NCBI RefSeq assembly: GCF_030283205.1
Contig: NZ_JASNWF010000003.1
Location: forward strand, 248,001 to 312,000
DNA: 64,000 bases
Source: Actinomadura opuntiae
Lineage (GTDB): Bacteria > Actinomycetota > Actinomycetes > Streptosporangiales > Streptosporangiaceae
Reading direction: 5' to 3'
Each line of letters starts with the position of its first letter. Within the stretch, counting starts at the first letter, position 1. Below the pieces are notes generated by a model. It did not search any database, was not told the DNA's origin, and saw nothing but the letters and a program-made list of their open reading frames with translations. Made by a program: the position numbers and the translations under genes. Positions 35,221 through 44,588 of this stretch are shown piece after piece.

Positions 35221-35990
35221 CAGGAGGCCTCTCGGTTCCTTCTCAGGAAGGTGCGCAGGGTTTGCGGAACGTCGTGCGCGAGCCAGTGTCGGTCGAAGGC
35301 GTCCAACTCCCGGTCGCGGTCGGTCGGTGACAGGCGGCCGTGTGTCTGGTCGAGGAGCCGCTTGTAGGCGCCCCGCGCTGTGGCCGGTACCGCGAGGAGT
35401 TTTCCGACGACCGCGGCCACCGCGTCGTCGAGGTCCTCGGGTGCTGTGACGGCGCGCAGCCACGAGGCGAACGACGGGGCCTCGGCGAGCAGGAGCTCGC
35501 CTGTGAGTGCGAGCCAGGTCGCCGTGGCCCGGCCAAGGGTCCGCTCCATGCGGACGCTGGCGCCTCCTCCCGGCATCAGGCACTGCCGTACGTGCCCGTC
35601 GCCGATGAGGGTCCCGGCCGATGCCACCACGACGTCACAGGCCAGGGCGAGTTCCAGGCCGCCGGCGATGGCGTGTCCGTGCAGCACCGCGACGTAGGTC
35701 ACCGCGCTGCGTTCCATGGCGAGGGTGAGGTCCCAGATGGCGGTGAGGTGGTCGCGGGGAGTCCGGCCGCGTGCAGGGTCGTAGGTGCTGAGCAGCGACA
35801 GGTCGGCGCCCGCGCAGAAGCTCGGACCGGCCCCGCGCAGCACGACGACCTCGGTGCCGGTGGCCTCGGCCGAGGCCACCGCAGCGCTGAGCAGCGTGAT
35901 CAGGTTCTTGTCGAGCGCGTTGCGGACCGCGGGTCGGTTCAGCGTCCACGTCTCGACGGGCCCGTGGCGCTCGACCAGCAGCTCGCTCAC
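35220..35990 (-). CDS. enoyl-CoA hydratase/isomerase family protein
   Basis: 256 residues of crotonase fold: VVVLRGAGPSFCAGADLSLL for the first oxyanion loop and HGHAIAGGLELALACDVVVA for the second, with GDGHVRQCLMPGGGASVRM after it. The catalytic Glu region is not clearly canonical, so hydration, isomerisation or hydrolysis of a CoA ester are all possible. The GTG start overlaps the ligase stop by 4 nt. Acts after the ligase in the same operon. Confidence 0.9.
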   Translation of the reverse strand: MSELLVERHGPVETWTLNRPAVRNALDKNLITLLSAAVASAEATGTEVVVLRGAGPSFCAGADLSLLSTYDPARGRTPRDHLTAIWDLTLAMERSAVTYVAVLHGHAIAGGLELALACDVVVASAGTLIGDGHVRQCLMPGGGASVRMERTLGRATATWLALTGELLLAEAPSFASWLRAVTAPEDLDDAVAAVVGKLLAVPATARGAYKRLLDQTHGRLSPTDRDRELDAFDRHWLAHDVPQTLRTFLRRNREAS

Positions 35991-37648
35991 TCCGCGGTCC
36001 CGGCGTCGGAGGAGCGGGTCATCGAGCGCAGCACCGCGCGCTGGATCTTGCCGCTCGGCGTCTTGGGCAGCGAGTCGGCGAAGGTGACCAGGCGCGGGTA
36101 GGCGTGCGCGGCGTACCGGGTGCGTACCCAGTCCTGGAGCTCACGGACCAGAGCGTCCGGGTCGTCCGGGGTCATGGCAGGCACGACGTGGGCGTGCACG
36201 ACCTCACCGCGGACCTCGTCCGGAGTCGCGACGACGGCGCACTCGACCACCTGGGGATGGGTGGCCAGGACGCTCTCGACGTCGAACGGGCCGATCCGGT
36301 AGCCGGCCATCACGATGACGTCGTCGTCGCGGGAGGAGAACCTGATCAGCCCGTCCTCGCCGACCGAGGCGAGATCACCGGTCAGGTAGTGCGACCCGTC
36401 AGCGGTGAAGCGGGAGGCGCGGTTGTCTCGTGCCGTCCCGTAGCCGGTGAAGGTGAAGAACGGGCTGCCGGCCACCTCGACCGCCAGGCGACCGACCTCA
36501 CCGACCGCTGCCGGCTGATCGGCCTCCGTCTGCAGGACGGTCATGCGCCAGCCGGGCAGGGACTCCCCCATGGCGCGAGGGGCGACCGGGCGGGCGAGGT
36601 CGGCGTGTTGCGCGAAGCCGGCGGTCATGCCCAGCTCGGTCTGCCCGAAGTGGTCGTGCACGTCGAGGCCGAACCGTTCGCGGCTCCACTCGATCACCTC
36701 GGGAGTGAGGGGCTCACCGGCGGTCGACAGTCGCCGCAGCGCCGGCAGCGGTACTCCTGGGTCACAGGCGCGCAGCGCGCGCAGCGCGGTCGGGGCGGCG
36801 GCGTAGTCGGTCACCTCGAGTTGCTCCAGGATCCGCCACGTCATCTCGGGCTTGAAGGTGCCGCACGTGAAGATGCTGGTCGTGCCGGCGGCGAGAGGCC
36901 CGATGATGAGGGTGTACAGGCCGTAGGCCCACCCGGGGTCGGCTCCGCACCAGTAGGCCTCGCCCGGGGCGAGACCGAGCTCCACGTAGGACTGCCATCC
37001 GGCGGCGTAGGCCAGCGGGTGCACGACGACCTTGGGCTTGCCGGTCGTACCCGAGGTCGCCATCTGGACGATGGGCGTCTGCGGGCCCGTCAGCGGTGAG
37101 GGCTTCGCCCACTCCGGACCGTCGATCAAGACAGCGCCCAGGTCGTCGTGCGCAAGTCCCTCATGGTGCTGGTCCGTGTTCGCCACCATGACATCCACCG
37201 CCAGATCCCGGACCTTGGGCAACTGCTCGGTGTCGGTGACGACGAGCTTCACGCCGGCATCGCTGATGCGCTCCTCGACGGCCGCCGCGGCGAATGCCGT
37301 GAACAGCGGCACGTAGACCGCTCCCAGGCGCCAGATTCCCAGGATCAGGGCCGGTAGGTCGGGCCCCTTGCCCAGCAGACCGGCCACCCGGTCACCGGGT
37401 CCGATGCCCCGCTGAGCGAGCGCGTGGGCCGCACGCCGCGACCGTCGCGCGAGCTCGCCGTAGGTCATGTCGTTCACTCGCAGGTCGCCGTCCACGAACC
37501 GGAACGCCACGGCATCGACCGGATGCCGGTCGCACACCAGCCACGGTGCCGTGGCGTCGGTGGCGTCGAAGGCGGCATGGATCTGGAGGGCTCGCTGATG
37601 CGGGCCGGTCGGACGGCCTTCTCCTGCTGGCTGCGTCGTGTTCGTCAA
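35987..37648 (-). CDS. acyl-CoA synthetase, benzoate/acetyl-CoA ligase-like
   Basis: 553 residues. ANL motifs: MATSGTTGKPKVVVHPLAYA for the P-loop, WCGADPGWAYGLYTLIIGP, HDHFGQTELGM, the hinge FSSRDDDVIVMAGYRIGPFD, and the adenylation Lys in PKTPSGKIQRAVLR. The sequence resembles the benzoate-CoA/medium-chain acyl-CoA ligase branch rather than the FAAL branch. First gene of the operon, apparently starting at TTG 37648. It should activate an aromatic or branched carboxylate for beta-oxidation-like steps. It is divergent from the CocE-type esterase across an inverted repeat. Confidence 0.92.
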   Translation of the reverse strand: MTNTTQPAGEGRPTGPHQRALQIHAAFDATDATAPWLVCDRHPVDAVAFRFVDGDLRVNDMTYGELARRSRRAAHALAQRGIGPGDRVAGLLGKGPDLPALILGIWRLGAVYVPLFTAFAAAAVEERISDAGVKLVVTDTEQLPKVRDLAVDVMVANTDQHHEGLAHDDLGAVLIDGPEWAKPSPLTGPQTPIVQMATSGTTGKPKVVVHPLAYAAGWQSYVELGLAPGEAYWCGADPGWAYGLYTLIIGPLAAGTTSIFTCGTFKPEMTWRILEQLEVTDYAAAPTALRALRACDPGVPLPALRRLSTAGEPLTPEVIEWSRERFGLDVHDHFGQTELGMTAGFAQHADLARPVAPRAMGESLPGWRMTVLQTEADQPAAVGEVGRLAVEVAGSPFFTFTGYGTARDNRASRFTADGSHYLTGDLASVGEDGLIRFSSRDDDVIVMAGYRIGPFDVESVLATHPQVVECAVVATPDEVRGEVVHAHVVPAMTPDDPDALVRELQDWVRTRYAAHAYPRLVTFADSLPKTPSGKIQRAVLRSMTRSSDAGTAE

Positions 37649-37694
37649 GGCGAGTGCCTACCTCTCGGTCTCTCCGCCGACCGTTCCCGAAGTG

Positions 37695-37726
37695 CAGAGT
37701 ACGGATCTGGATACGAACGTACTCTG
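37695..37726. promoter_or_regulatory. inverted-repeat operator, ligase/CocE divergent gap
   Basis: CAGAGTACG and CGTACTCTG form perfect 9-bp arms separated by 14 bp, in the 147-bp gap between the divergent ligase operon and the esterase gene. The nearest regulator candidate is the TetR gene at 39533-40168. One site could control both directions. Confidence 0.65.
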
Positions 37727-37795
37727 GATGTTACTGTCCTCACAACTTGCGGAGCCAGCGGAGCCACCCCCGGCCTTCTTCGAAAGGACAGCTCC

Positions 37796-39466
37796 TTGCA
37801 CGACATCGAGATCGACCTGGACGTTCCCGTCCCCATGCGCGACGGCACGGTGCTGCGGGCGCATGTGTTCCGTCCCGCCGGGGAGGGGCCCTTCCCGGTC
37901 CTGTTGACCCGCCACCCCTACGACAAGAACGCCCTCCTCAGCGGACATCTCGACACCATGACGATGGTGCGCGCCGGCTACATCGTGGTCCACCAGGACT
38001 CCCGCGGCCGCTTCAGCTCCGATGGCGAGTGGCTGCCCTGGAAGTACGAGCGCGAGGACGGCTACGACACCGTCGAGTGGGCGGCCTCGCTGCCGAACGG
38101 CAACGGCAAGGTCGGCATGTTCGGCGGCAGCTACCTCGGCAGCACGCAGTGGAGTGCCGCCATCGCCGGGGCGCCGCACCTGGCGTCCATCGCCCCGATC
38201 ACGACCTGGGCCGACCCGGACAACGGCCTGATGTTCCGCGGCGGGGCGATCGAGCTGGGGCTCAATTCCTGGTGGGCGCTGACGACCGCCCTCGGTCAGA
38301 TTCCCAAGGCCGGGCTCTCACCCGAGGAGACCATGAACCGGCTCATGGCGACCGTCCACGATTACGACTCGATGAGACAGCGGACGTACTGGCAGCTGCC
38401 CTCCGGCGCCATGCCCGCCCTCAAGGCCTCCGGCCAGCCCGACCTCGGGGTCGCACGTGCACTGGCCGACCCGGGCACCCTTGAGGAATCGCGGGTCTCG
38501 AACAGGTACGACGAGATCAACGTCCCGAGCATCGGGTTCGCCGGCTGGTACGACGTCTTCCTCCAAGGCGATCTCGACAACCACGTCGGCATGCGCACCC
38601 GCGGCCGCACCGCACGCCTGGTCGTCGGCCCCTGGAGCCACCTCAGCCTCGGGATGCCGTCACAGGGAGGCCAGGTCGGCGAGGTCAACTTCGGGCTGTC
38701 GGCACTCACTCCCGGCGGCAGGACGGTGACCGACATCCAGCGCGAGTGGAACGACCACTGGCTCAAGGGCATGCCCGCCACCGAAGCGCACCGGTCCGGG
38801 GTCCTGATCTTCGTGATGGGGATCGACCAGTGGCGAGCCGAGGAGGAGTGGCCGCTCGCCAGGGCCCGCGACACCGCGCTGCACCTGAGCCCGGATTCGA
38901 CGCTGACATGGACCGCACCGGACGCCGAAGAGGCCCAGTCCGGTTTCGTCTACGACCCCGCCGACCCCGTCATCACGCGGGGAGGCAACCTCGTCATGTC
39001 GACCGAGTTCCCGGCCGGACCGTTCGATCAGCGCGAGGCGGAGGCTCGCGACGACGTGCTCGTGTTCACGACCCCGCCGCTCGAGGAGGACCTCGAGATC
39101 ACCGGCAGGGTCCGGGCGACGCTCTTCGCCGCGACCGACGGCCCGTCCACCGACTGGGTCGTGAGGCTGTGCGAGGTCGACGCGAACGGGGTCTCGCGGA
39201 ACATCGTGGACGGCATCACCCGGGTGCGCACCGAACCCGGGCGCATCGACGAGGTCGAGATCGACCTCTGGTCGACCTCCATCGTCATCAAGGCAGGCCA
39301 CCGGCTCCGCGTCCAGGTGACCTCCAGCAACTTCCCCCGCTGGGACCGCAACCTCAACACCGGCGAGCCGGTGACCGAGGGCACCACCATCCGGGTCGCC
39401 CGGCAGCGGATCTACCACGACCGCGACCGGCCCTCGCGGCTCACCCTCCCGATCGTCCCCAGCTGA
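37796..39466 (+). CDS. CocE/NonD-type esterase
   Basis: 556 residues from TTG 37796, with AAGGA 8 nt upstream. The frame is open further upstream but lacks family sequence there. Domains: alpha/beta hydrolase with VHQDSRGRFSSDGEW and nucleophile FGGSYLGSTQW (about 105), a helical cap, then a C-terminal jelly-roll (LEITGRVRATLFAATDGPST onwards) as in cocaine esterase, X-Pro dipeptidyl-peptidase and glutaryl-7-ACA acylase relatives. It probably hydrolyses an ester or amide whose acid is then activated by the divergent ligase (inference). Confidence 0.9.
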   Translation: MHDIEIDLDVPVPMRDGTVLRAHVFRPAGEGPFPVLLTRHPYDKNALLSGHLDTMTMVRAGYIVVHQDSRGRFSSDGEWLPWKYEREDGYDTVEWAASLPNGNGKVGMFGGSYLGSTQWSAAIAGAPHLASIAPITTWADPDNGLMFRGGAIELGLNSWWALTTALGQIPKAGLSPEETMNRLMATVHDYDSMRQRTYWQLPSGAMPALKASGQPDLGVARALADPGTLEESRVSNRYDEINVPSIGFAGWYDVFLQGDLDNHVGMRTRGRTARLVVGPWSHLSLGMPSQGGQVGEVNFGLSALTPGGRTVTDIQREWNDHWLKGMPATEAHRSGVLIFVMGIDQWRAEEEWPLARARDTALHLSPDSTLTWTAPDAEEAQSGFVYDPADPVITRGGNLVMSTEFPAGPFDQREAEARDDVLVFTTPPLEEDLEITGRVRATLFAATDGPSTDWVVRLCEVDANGVSRNIVDGITRVRTEPGRIDEVEIDLWSTSIVIKAGHRLRVQVTSSNFPRWDRNLNTGEPVTEGTTIRVARQRIYHDRDRPSRLTLPIVPS

Positions 39467-39532
39467 CACGGAAGGCGGGCGGACGGCTGAACGTGGGCGG
39501 AGGCGACATCGAGTCGCCCCGCCCACCGCCTT

Positions 39533-40168
39533 TCATGCCTTGCCGCTGCGCACCGCGAGCCCGTGGACGAGCAGCTCACCGAGCTCGGCGAAGGCCTCAC
39601 CCGCGCTCAGTCCGGTGGCCTCAAGGACCTCGCCGGACTGGACCCCGTCCATCAGGTACGCCACGGTCAACGACGCCAGTGCGGCGTCGGCCGACCGGAA
39701 GATCCCGTCTCGCAGGCCCTCCTCGATCATGGCCTGCACCCGGTCCGCCGCCGCCTGCGAGTTCAGGCGGTAGATCTCCGCCGTGGGCGGGTAGCTCACC
39801 ATGTCCTCGTAGAAGGCCGGCGAGTTGCGGTCCATCGCCTCGCCCACCCCCTTCAAGTACTCCACGATCCGCCCGGCCGGGTCCGTCGTAGCGGACACCT
39901 TGGCCTCGATGGCGGCCGTCGAGTGAGCGAAGAAGTGCCGGACGACCGCCTGGATGATCTGCTCGCGGGACCCCGCGACGCTGTACAGCGTCGACTTCGA
40001 GCACCGCAACCTCTTGCACAGCTCATCGGTCGTCAGCGAACTGAACCCCTCGGCGAGGAAGATCTCCTCCAGGTCCTGCAGCAGCTGCTTGCGCCTCGGG
40101 TCCTCACGCGTAGGCCGGGAACGCCGTTCCCGCGCGGGATCGACGCCTGACCGAAACGCTGTGGGCAT
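39533..40168 (-). CDS. TetR-family regulator
   Basis: 211 residues with HTH EEIFLAEGFSSLTTDELCKR, then RCSKSTLYSVAGSREQIIQA. The C-terminal domain has EYLKGVGEAMDRNSPAFYED, a pattern common in TetR proteins that control catabolic esterase and acyl-CoA genes. Its 3' end faces the CocE-type gene. It is the best candidate for binding the 9-14-9 inverted repeat in the ligase/CocE gap. Confidence 0.9.
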   Translation of the reverse strand: MPTAFRSGVDPARERRSRPTREDPRRKQLLQDLEEIFLAEGFSSLTTDELCKRLRCSKSTLYSVAGSREQIIQAVVRHFFAHSTAAIEAKVSATTDPAGRIVEYLKGVGEAMDRNSPAFYEDMVSYPPTAEIYRLNSQAAADRVQAMIEEGLRDGIFRSADAALASLTVAYLMDGVQSGEVLEATGLSAGEAFAELGELLVHGLAVRSGKA

Positions 40169-40348
40169 GGATCGAGTCTCTCACAACACCCATCTCGCCC
40201 CCCGGGCGAAGACTCATCCGCACCCAGCAGGCCCGCGTCTGCTGTCACACAGCACGGCCCATGTGCGGGCCCGAAGATGCCGTTCACCGGACGGAGGTTT
40301 GGTGGTAGGCCGGTCGGCGGGGATCGGCGTCCGGCATGACCTCGTTGG

Positions 40349-40365
40349 TATCGATCGGATCGATA
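40349..40365. promoter_or_regulatory. 17-bp palindrome before the LysR remnant
   Basis: TATCGATCGGATCGATA is symmetric about the central G. It lies 10 bp before the LysR start and closely matches the site at 40987-41003 (15 of 17 bases). This fits a LysR T-N11-A type autoregulatory site. Confidence 0.6.
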
Positions 40366-40375
40366 GTGTGAGGGC

Positions 40376-40980
40376 GTGGAGCTGCGGAGTCTGGACTTAA
40401 ATCTGCTGCTGGCTCTTGATGCGTTGCTGCAGCATCGCAGTGTGAGCAAGGCCGCGCAGCAGATGGGGGTCGGGCAGCCGGCGATGTCGGCGTCACTGGC
40501 GCGGCTGCGACGGCACTTCGGTGATGAGCTGTTGGCGCGGGCGGGCAACCGGTACCGGTTGACGCCGCTGGCGGCTGAGTTGCGGGAGCGCACCCGGATG
40601 GCGGTGTCCGGCGTGGAGCGGGTGTTCGATGCGCGGAGGGAGTTCGATCCGCCGTCGTTGACGCGGGAGTTCTCCCTGATGGTCAGCGACTACGGTGAGG
40701 GGGTGCTGGGGAGGGCCGTGGCAGGCGTTCTTGGACGGGAGGCGCCCCGGGCGCGGCTGCGGGTGATGGGGAACATCGCGCAACCGCTGGATCGATCCGA
40801 CGCGCGGATGCTGAGCACCGACCTGGTGATCATGCCCCACGGCTTCGTCACCGACCTGCACCATCAAGACCTTTGACCGTGGCGATGTGGTGGCATCCGG
40901 TGCACGACGACGATCCCGTGCAGGCGTGGTTCCGCGGCGTTGTCGTGCGTGCTGCGCAGGACGCGACCAGCGGCGAGTAG
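40376..40980 (+). pseudogene. LysR-type regulator, internally deleted
   Basis: The first 166 codons are a normal LysR N-terminus: SLDLNLLLALDALLQHRSVS, MGVGQPAMSASLARLRRHFG, then the start of the substrate domain up to IMPHGFVTDL. The frame then stops at 40876, and in another frame AMWWHPVHDDDPVQAWFRGV leads to a stop at 40978-40980, which is the normal LysR C-terminal strand and helix. So roughly 100 codons have been lost and the frame broken. A truncated DNA-binding fragment could still be made. It is upstream of the flavin monooxygenase and shares an operator sequence with it. Confidence 0.75.
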
Positions 40981-40986
40981 GACGGG

Positions 40987-41003
40987 TATCGATCTGGTCG
41001 ATA
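40987..41003. promoter_or_regulatory. 17-bp operator before the flavin monooxygenase
   Basis: TATCGATCTGGTCGATA differs from the site at 40349-40365 at two of 17 positions. It lies just after the LysR C-terminal relic and about 140 bp before the monooxygenase start. The pair of sites links the LysR gene to this target. Confidence 0.6.
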
Positions 41004-41143
41004 ACCCCCATCCTTCATTGTGTGTTCCCGCGACCGGAATGGCCTCTTACTGTGGTCGGCGCTACCGCCCCCTGGCGCCATTCGAGGAGAGTAATGAGAG
41101 TTTCCCGTCACGGTCGCCGGTTCGCCGCCCTGGAGCGGTGGCG

Positions 41144-42319
41144 ATGAGCGCGGTGCGGAAGGTCCTCGTCCAAGGCGGCGGCATCGGAGGGCTGACCCTG
41201 GCCACGGCGCTGGCCCAGCGCGGGATCGAGGTCGACGTGGTGGAGGCCAGCGGTCCGGAGGCCGTCCTGGGTGTCGGCCTCAACCTGCCGAACAACGCGC
41301 TGAGCGCGCTGGAGAAGATCGGCGTCCGCGACACCTGCCTGCAGGCCGGGTTCCCGTTCGAGCCCTTGGTGATCTGGAACGCCGCGAGCGTCCAGGTGTC
41401 AGCCATACCTCCCCCGCAGGGACGCTATGGCAGCCCCTCGAACACCGCGATCAGTCGGCCGCTCTACAGCGGCATCCTGCGCGATGCGGCCGAGAAGGCC
41501 GGTGCCCGCATCATCACCGGTGCCACGATCTGGGAGATGATCGAGGACGGTGACGGCGTCGAGGTCGAGCTGGCCACCTGGACCGGCAAGCGCACCCCGC
41601 CGCTGCGCCGGGAGAATGCGGCGGGCCACCGTTACGACCTGGTCGTGGGGTTCGACGGCGTCCGCTCCAGAATCCGCGAGCACCTGTTCGCGGACGCCTA
41701 CACACCGAGATTCACCGGGTTCGCCAGCTGGCGGGTCACCATGCCCCGTCCGGCCGACCTCACCCACATCGCCTTCGCCATGTGCAAGGACGTGAAGGCC
41801 GTCCTGACCCCGATCAACGCCGATCAGATGTACGTCGGGTTGGTCACCCCGGAACCCGGCAACCCGCGCCACGCTTCTTCCGACTTCACCCGGCTGCTGC
41901 ACGAACGCATGCGGGGTTTCTCCGGCCTCCTGGGCGAGCTGCGCGACGCCATCACCGACGGCCATCAGATCAGTTACGCACCGCTGGAGCACCTCGTGGT
42001 CCGCGAGCCGTGGTTCCGCGGCCGGATCGCGATCGCCGGAGACGCCGCGCACACCAGCCCACCGCACCTGGCCCAGGGCGCGGCCATGGCGGTGGAGGAC
42101 GCCGTCACGCTCGCCGCCGCCCTGCAGCAGCACTCGGCCCTGCCCGCCGCCCTGCATGCCTGGTTCACCCGGCGGCGAGACCGGGCGCTGTTCGTCGCCG
42201 ACATGTCCCTGGCCCTGCTCAAACAGGAGACCGGGACCGAACTGACCGCCGAGGAGGAGGACCTGGTGGAACTCGGAATCCCGGGAGCACAGGCCCGACT
42301 CGCCCAGGAGGCCTACTGA
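41144..42319 (+). CDS. FAD-dependent monooxygenase, salicylate-hydroxylase-like
   Basis: 391 residues from ATG 41144. VLVQGGGIGGLTLATALAQR is the FAD-binding Rossmann motif, YDLVVGFDGVRSRIREHLF the DG motif, and IAIAGDAAHTSPPHLAQGAA the second FAD motif. The size without a long C-terminal domain places it with UbiH/salicylate hydroxylase-like class A enzymes. In place of the usual ADG the protein has GFDG. Controlled, originally, by the broken LysR gene upstream. It is followed at once by a remnant of a quinone oxidoreductase-like gene. Confidence 0.9.
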   Translation: MSAVRKVLVQGGGIGGLTLATALAQRGIEVDVVEASGPEAVLGVGLNLPNNALSALEKIGVRDTCLQAGFPFEPLVIWNAASVQVSAIPPPQGRYGSPSNTAISRPLYSGILRDAAEKAGARIITGATIWEMIEDGDGVEVELATWTGKRTPPLRRENAAGHRYDLVVGFDGVRSRIREHLFADAYTPRFTGFASWRVTMPRPADLTHIAFAMCKDVKAVLTPINADQMYVGLVTPEPGNPRHASSDFTRLLHERMRGFSGLLGELRDAITDGHQISYAPLEHLVVREPWFRGRIAIAGDAAHTSPPHLAQGAAMAVEDAVTLAAALQQHSALPAALHAWFTRRRDRALFVADMSLALLKQETGTELTAEEEDLVELGIPGAQARLAQEAY

Positions 42320-42321
42320 CG

Positions 42322-42600
42322 ATGCGCGCCTCCTCGGTCAACCCGCACGACGCCATGGTGGCCACCGGGGCCGCCGCCCGATACATGACCTACCACTACC
42401 CCGTCGTGCTGGGCAGCGTTCCCGCGCGAGTGGGTGGCACCCGCCCCCGCCGACCTGGACGATCGTTCCGCAGGTGCACTGGGCCTGGCGGCCCTGACCG
42501 CGCCGCCCACGTGATCGCAACCGCCCGCCCCGGCCAGGAAGAACAACACGTCCGCAAGCTCGGGTCACCGAGGTCTGGGTTGCGGCGGTGGGCCGCCCAT
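42322..42600 (+). pseudogene. MDR (quinone oxidoreductase-like) remnant
   Basis: Starts 3 bp after the monooxygenase stop. The first frame gives MRASSVNPHDAMVATGAAAR then YHYPVVLGS, the early GroES-like part of a medium-chain dehydrogenase. Further on, in other frames, come ADLDDRSAGALGLAALTA and VIATARPGQEEHVRKLG, pieces of the nucleotide-binding half. Heavy deletion and frameshifts; inactive. No gene is visible in the last 50 bases before the flavoprotein. Confidence 0.6.
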
Positions 42601-42653
42601 GGGTGCCTGTTGGCGGAAGCGGATGGGGGTTTTGCCGCCTCCGGTGGCGAAGA

Positions 42654-44588
42654 TCAGCGGATCGTCTGCAGGAGGTCGGCGGCGACTGAAGCGGCGTGTT
42701 GGAGCGCGTCGTGCATGGAGGATCCATGTCCGGCGGCTCCTCCGGTCACGTGAACGGGTATTCGGAGCCTTTCGACCAGTCCGCTAACAGGGGCGGCCCG
42801 CTTGACGCCGTGGGAGGCGAGTACCGGTCCCCGGGTCGGGATGGTCGTCCGTCCGTCGGGGCCGTCCACCACGAGGTGGTCGTGCCGGATCGTTCGGACG
42901 TGATAGCCCATGCGAATACTGACCCTCGGATTACTCGCGAGGCGGTTCGCCGATGGGTTCCTTGCCCGCGGTCCTGCTTCCGGAGCCAGCGTCGGCCCAG
43001 CTCCGACGATCTGCACCTCGCCGCCGTGGACGGCGATGTGGTCGGCCACGGCCATCGCCGCCCGGTCGAAGCCCCAGACCGTACACCGCTCCGGGAGAGC
43101 ACCACCGTGCCGCAGCCACTCGCGCACCTCTAGCACGTGCGGTAGGTCGGCGCCTTCCACCTCCGGAGCGTGGACGCGGCCGCCCGTGGCGATGACCAGC
43201 GCAGCGGGGTCCAGCGCTGCGACGACGTCGTGGTCCGCACGCGTACCGGTGTGGAGAACGACTCCTAGCCGGTCCAGCTCGTCGGTGTACCAGTCGAGGA
43301 TGGCGTGGTACTGCGGGAAGCAGAGGAGTCCCGCGGCCAACGCGAAGTCTCCCCCGGCTCGGTCCTCCCGCTCGAGGAGGTGGACGCGGACACCCCGGCT
43401 CGCCACACGGTGCGCCACCTCCAAGCCCGCCGGACCTGCGCCTACGATCACTACGCCGCTCCCAGGAGGTGACCCCTGAGAGGCCTTGCGCCGACGAGCT
43501 AGGGAGGTACCCGCCTCTGGGTTGACGGTGCATGGCACCGGCTCGCCGCTGTGCAGCCGGTCGATGCACAGGTTGCAGGCGATGCATGGGCGGAACGGCT
43601 CTCCGGCCAAGACGCGGTTCGGCCATCGCGGATCGGCATGCAGAGCGCGGGCCAGGCTGACGAAGTCGGCTTGGCCTTCGGCGATCACTGCTTCTGCCGC
43701 GCGCGGCCTGCTGATCCTTCCGGCGACGCCGACGGGTAGGCCGAACGATCGATACGGCTTCGCGAGCGGCGCCAAGACGCCGGGCGGTTGCTCACCGGGC
43801 TGCACCATCCATTCGGCCGCCTCGTAGTTGCCGGCGGAGACGTCGATGAAGTCGAGCAGGTCCAGGCGAGCGGATCCGACCAGTTCCAGGGTTCGCGAGG
43901 CGTCCAGGCCGTCCGGTACCCCTTCGAACGCCGAGATCCTGATGCCGACGCAGAGGTCGGGTGCGGCCTGCCGGACGGCTTGCACGACCAGGTCCAGGAA
44001 ACGGGTCGGGTGGGCGAACTCGTCCGTGCGCAGGTTGATGAGCGGAGAGAGGAACTGGTGGATCAGGTAACCGTGGGCCGCATGGATGGAGAGCACGTCG
44101 ACACCGGCCTCGCGACAGCGCCGGGCCGCAGCACCGTAGGCGTCGACGAGATCGTGGACGTCCTCGTGTCCCAGGGCGTCCGGCAGGTCTCCTCCCGCGG
44201 GCAGGCACGGGACGGCGGACGGGGCCACCGGACGCGTTCCGCTGACCCGGCTCTGCACCGTGCGGCCGCCGTGATTGAGTTCGACGCCCACCTTGCTGCC
44301 GTGGCGATGGATCGTTTCGGCCAGGGCGGCGATGCCGGGGATGTGATGATCCTCGGCCACCCCCATCTGACGTCCACGTCCCTTCCCGTCCGCGCGGACG
44401 TAGGCTGCTTCGCTGAACACCAGAGCGGCGCCGCCGATCGCGCGTTCCCGCAGGTAGCCGATGTAGGCATCGGTCACCTTTCCATCTGGTGTGCAGTAGT
44501 TGCGTTCCATCGGGGCGCTGACGATGCGGTTGTCGAGGGTGACCTGGCCCAGCTTCAAGGGGGTGGAGAGGGAGGGGAGGTCCGTCAT
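42654..44588 (-). CDS. OYE-like flavoprotein (2,4-dienoyl-CoA reductase type)
   Basis: 644 residues. N-terminal (beta/alpha)8 Old Yellow Enzyme domain: TPLKLGQVTLDNRIVSAPME, LNHGGRT, AAHGYLIHQFLSPLINLRTD. Then a 4Fe-4S cluster CIACNLCIDRLHSGEPVPC with the usual C-x2-C-x3-C-x11-C spacing, and a C-terminal FAD/NAD domain with VVIVGAGPAGLEVAHRVASR. This is the layout of dienoyl-CoA reductase, trimethylamine dehydrogenase and bile-acid or aromatic reductases: electrons flow from NAD(P)H via FAD and the cluster to FMN. ATGA overlap with the dehydroquinase-like gene places it at the end of a catabolic operon. Confidence 0.92.
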   Translation of the reverse strand: MTDLPSLSTPLKLGQVTLDNRIVSAPMERNYCTPDGKVTDAYIGYLRERAIGGAALVFSEAAYVRADGKGRGRQMGVAEDHHIPGIAALAETIHRHGSKVGVELNHGGRTVQSRVSGTRPVAPSAVPCLPAGGDLPDALGHEDVHDLVDAYGAAARRCREAGVDVLSIHAAHGYLIHQFLSPLINLRTDEFAHPTRFLDLVVQAVRQAAPDLCVGIRISAFEGVPDGLDASRTLELVGSARLDLLDFIDVSAGNYEAAEWMVQPGEQPPGVLAPLAKPYRSFGLPVGVAGRISRPRAAEAVIAEGQADFVSLARALHADPRWPNRVLAGEPFRPCIACNLCIDRLHSGEPVPCTVNPEAGTSLARRRKASQGSPPGSGVVIVGAGPAGLEVAHRVASRGVRVHLLEREDRAGGDFALAAGLLCFPQYHAILDWYTDELDRLGVVLHTGTRADHDVVAALDPAALVIATGGRVHAPEVEGADLPHVLEVREWLRHGGALPERCTVWGFDRAAMAVADHIAVHGGEVQIVGAGPTLAPEAGPRARNPSANRLASNPRVSIRMGYHVRTIRHDHLVVDGPDGRTTIPTRGPVLASHGVKRAAPVSGLVERLRIPVHVTGGAAGHGSSMHDALQHAASVAADLLQTIR

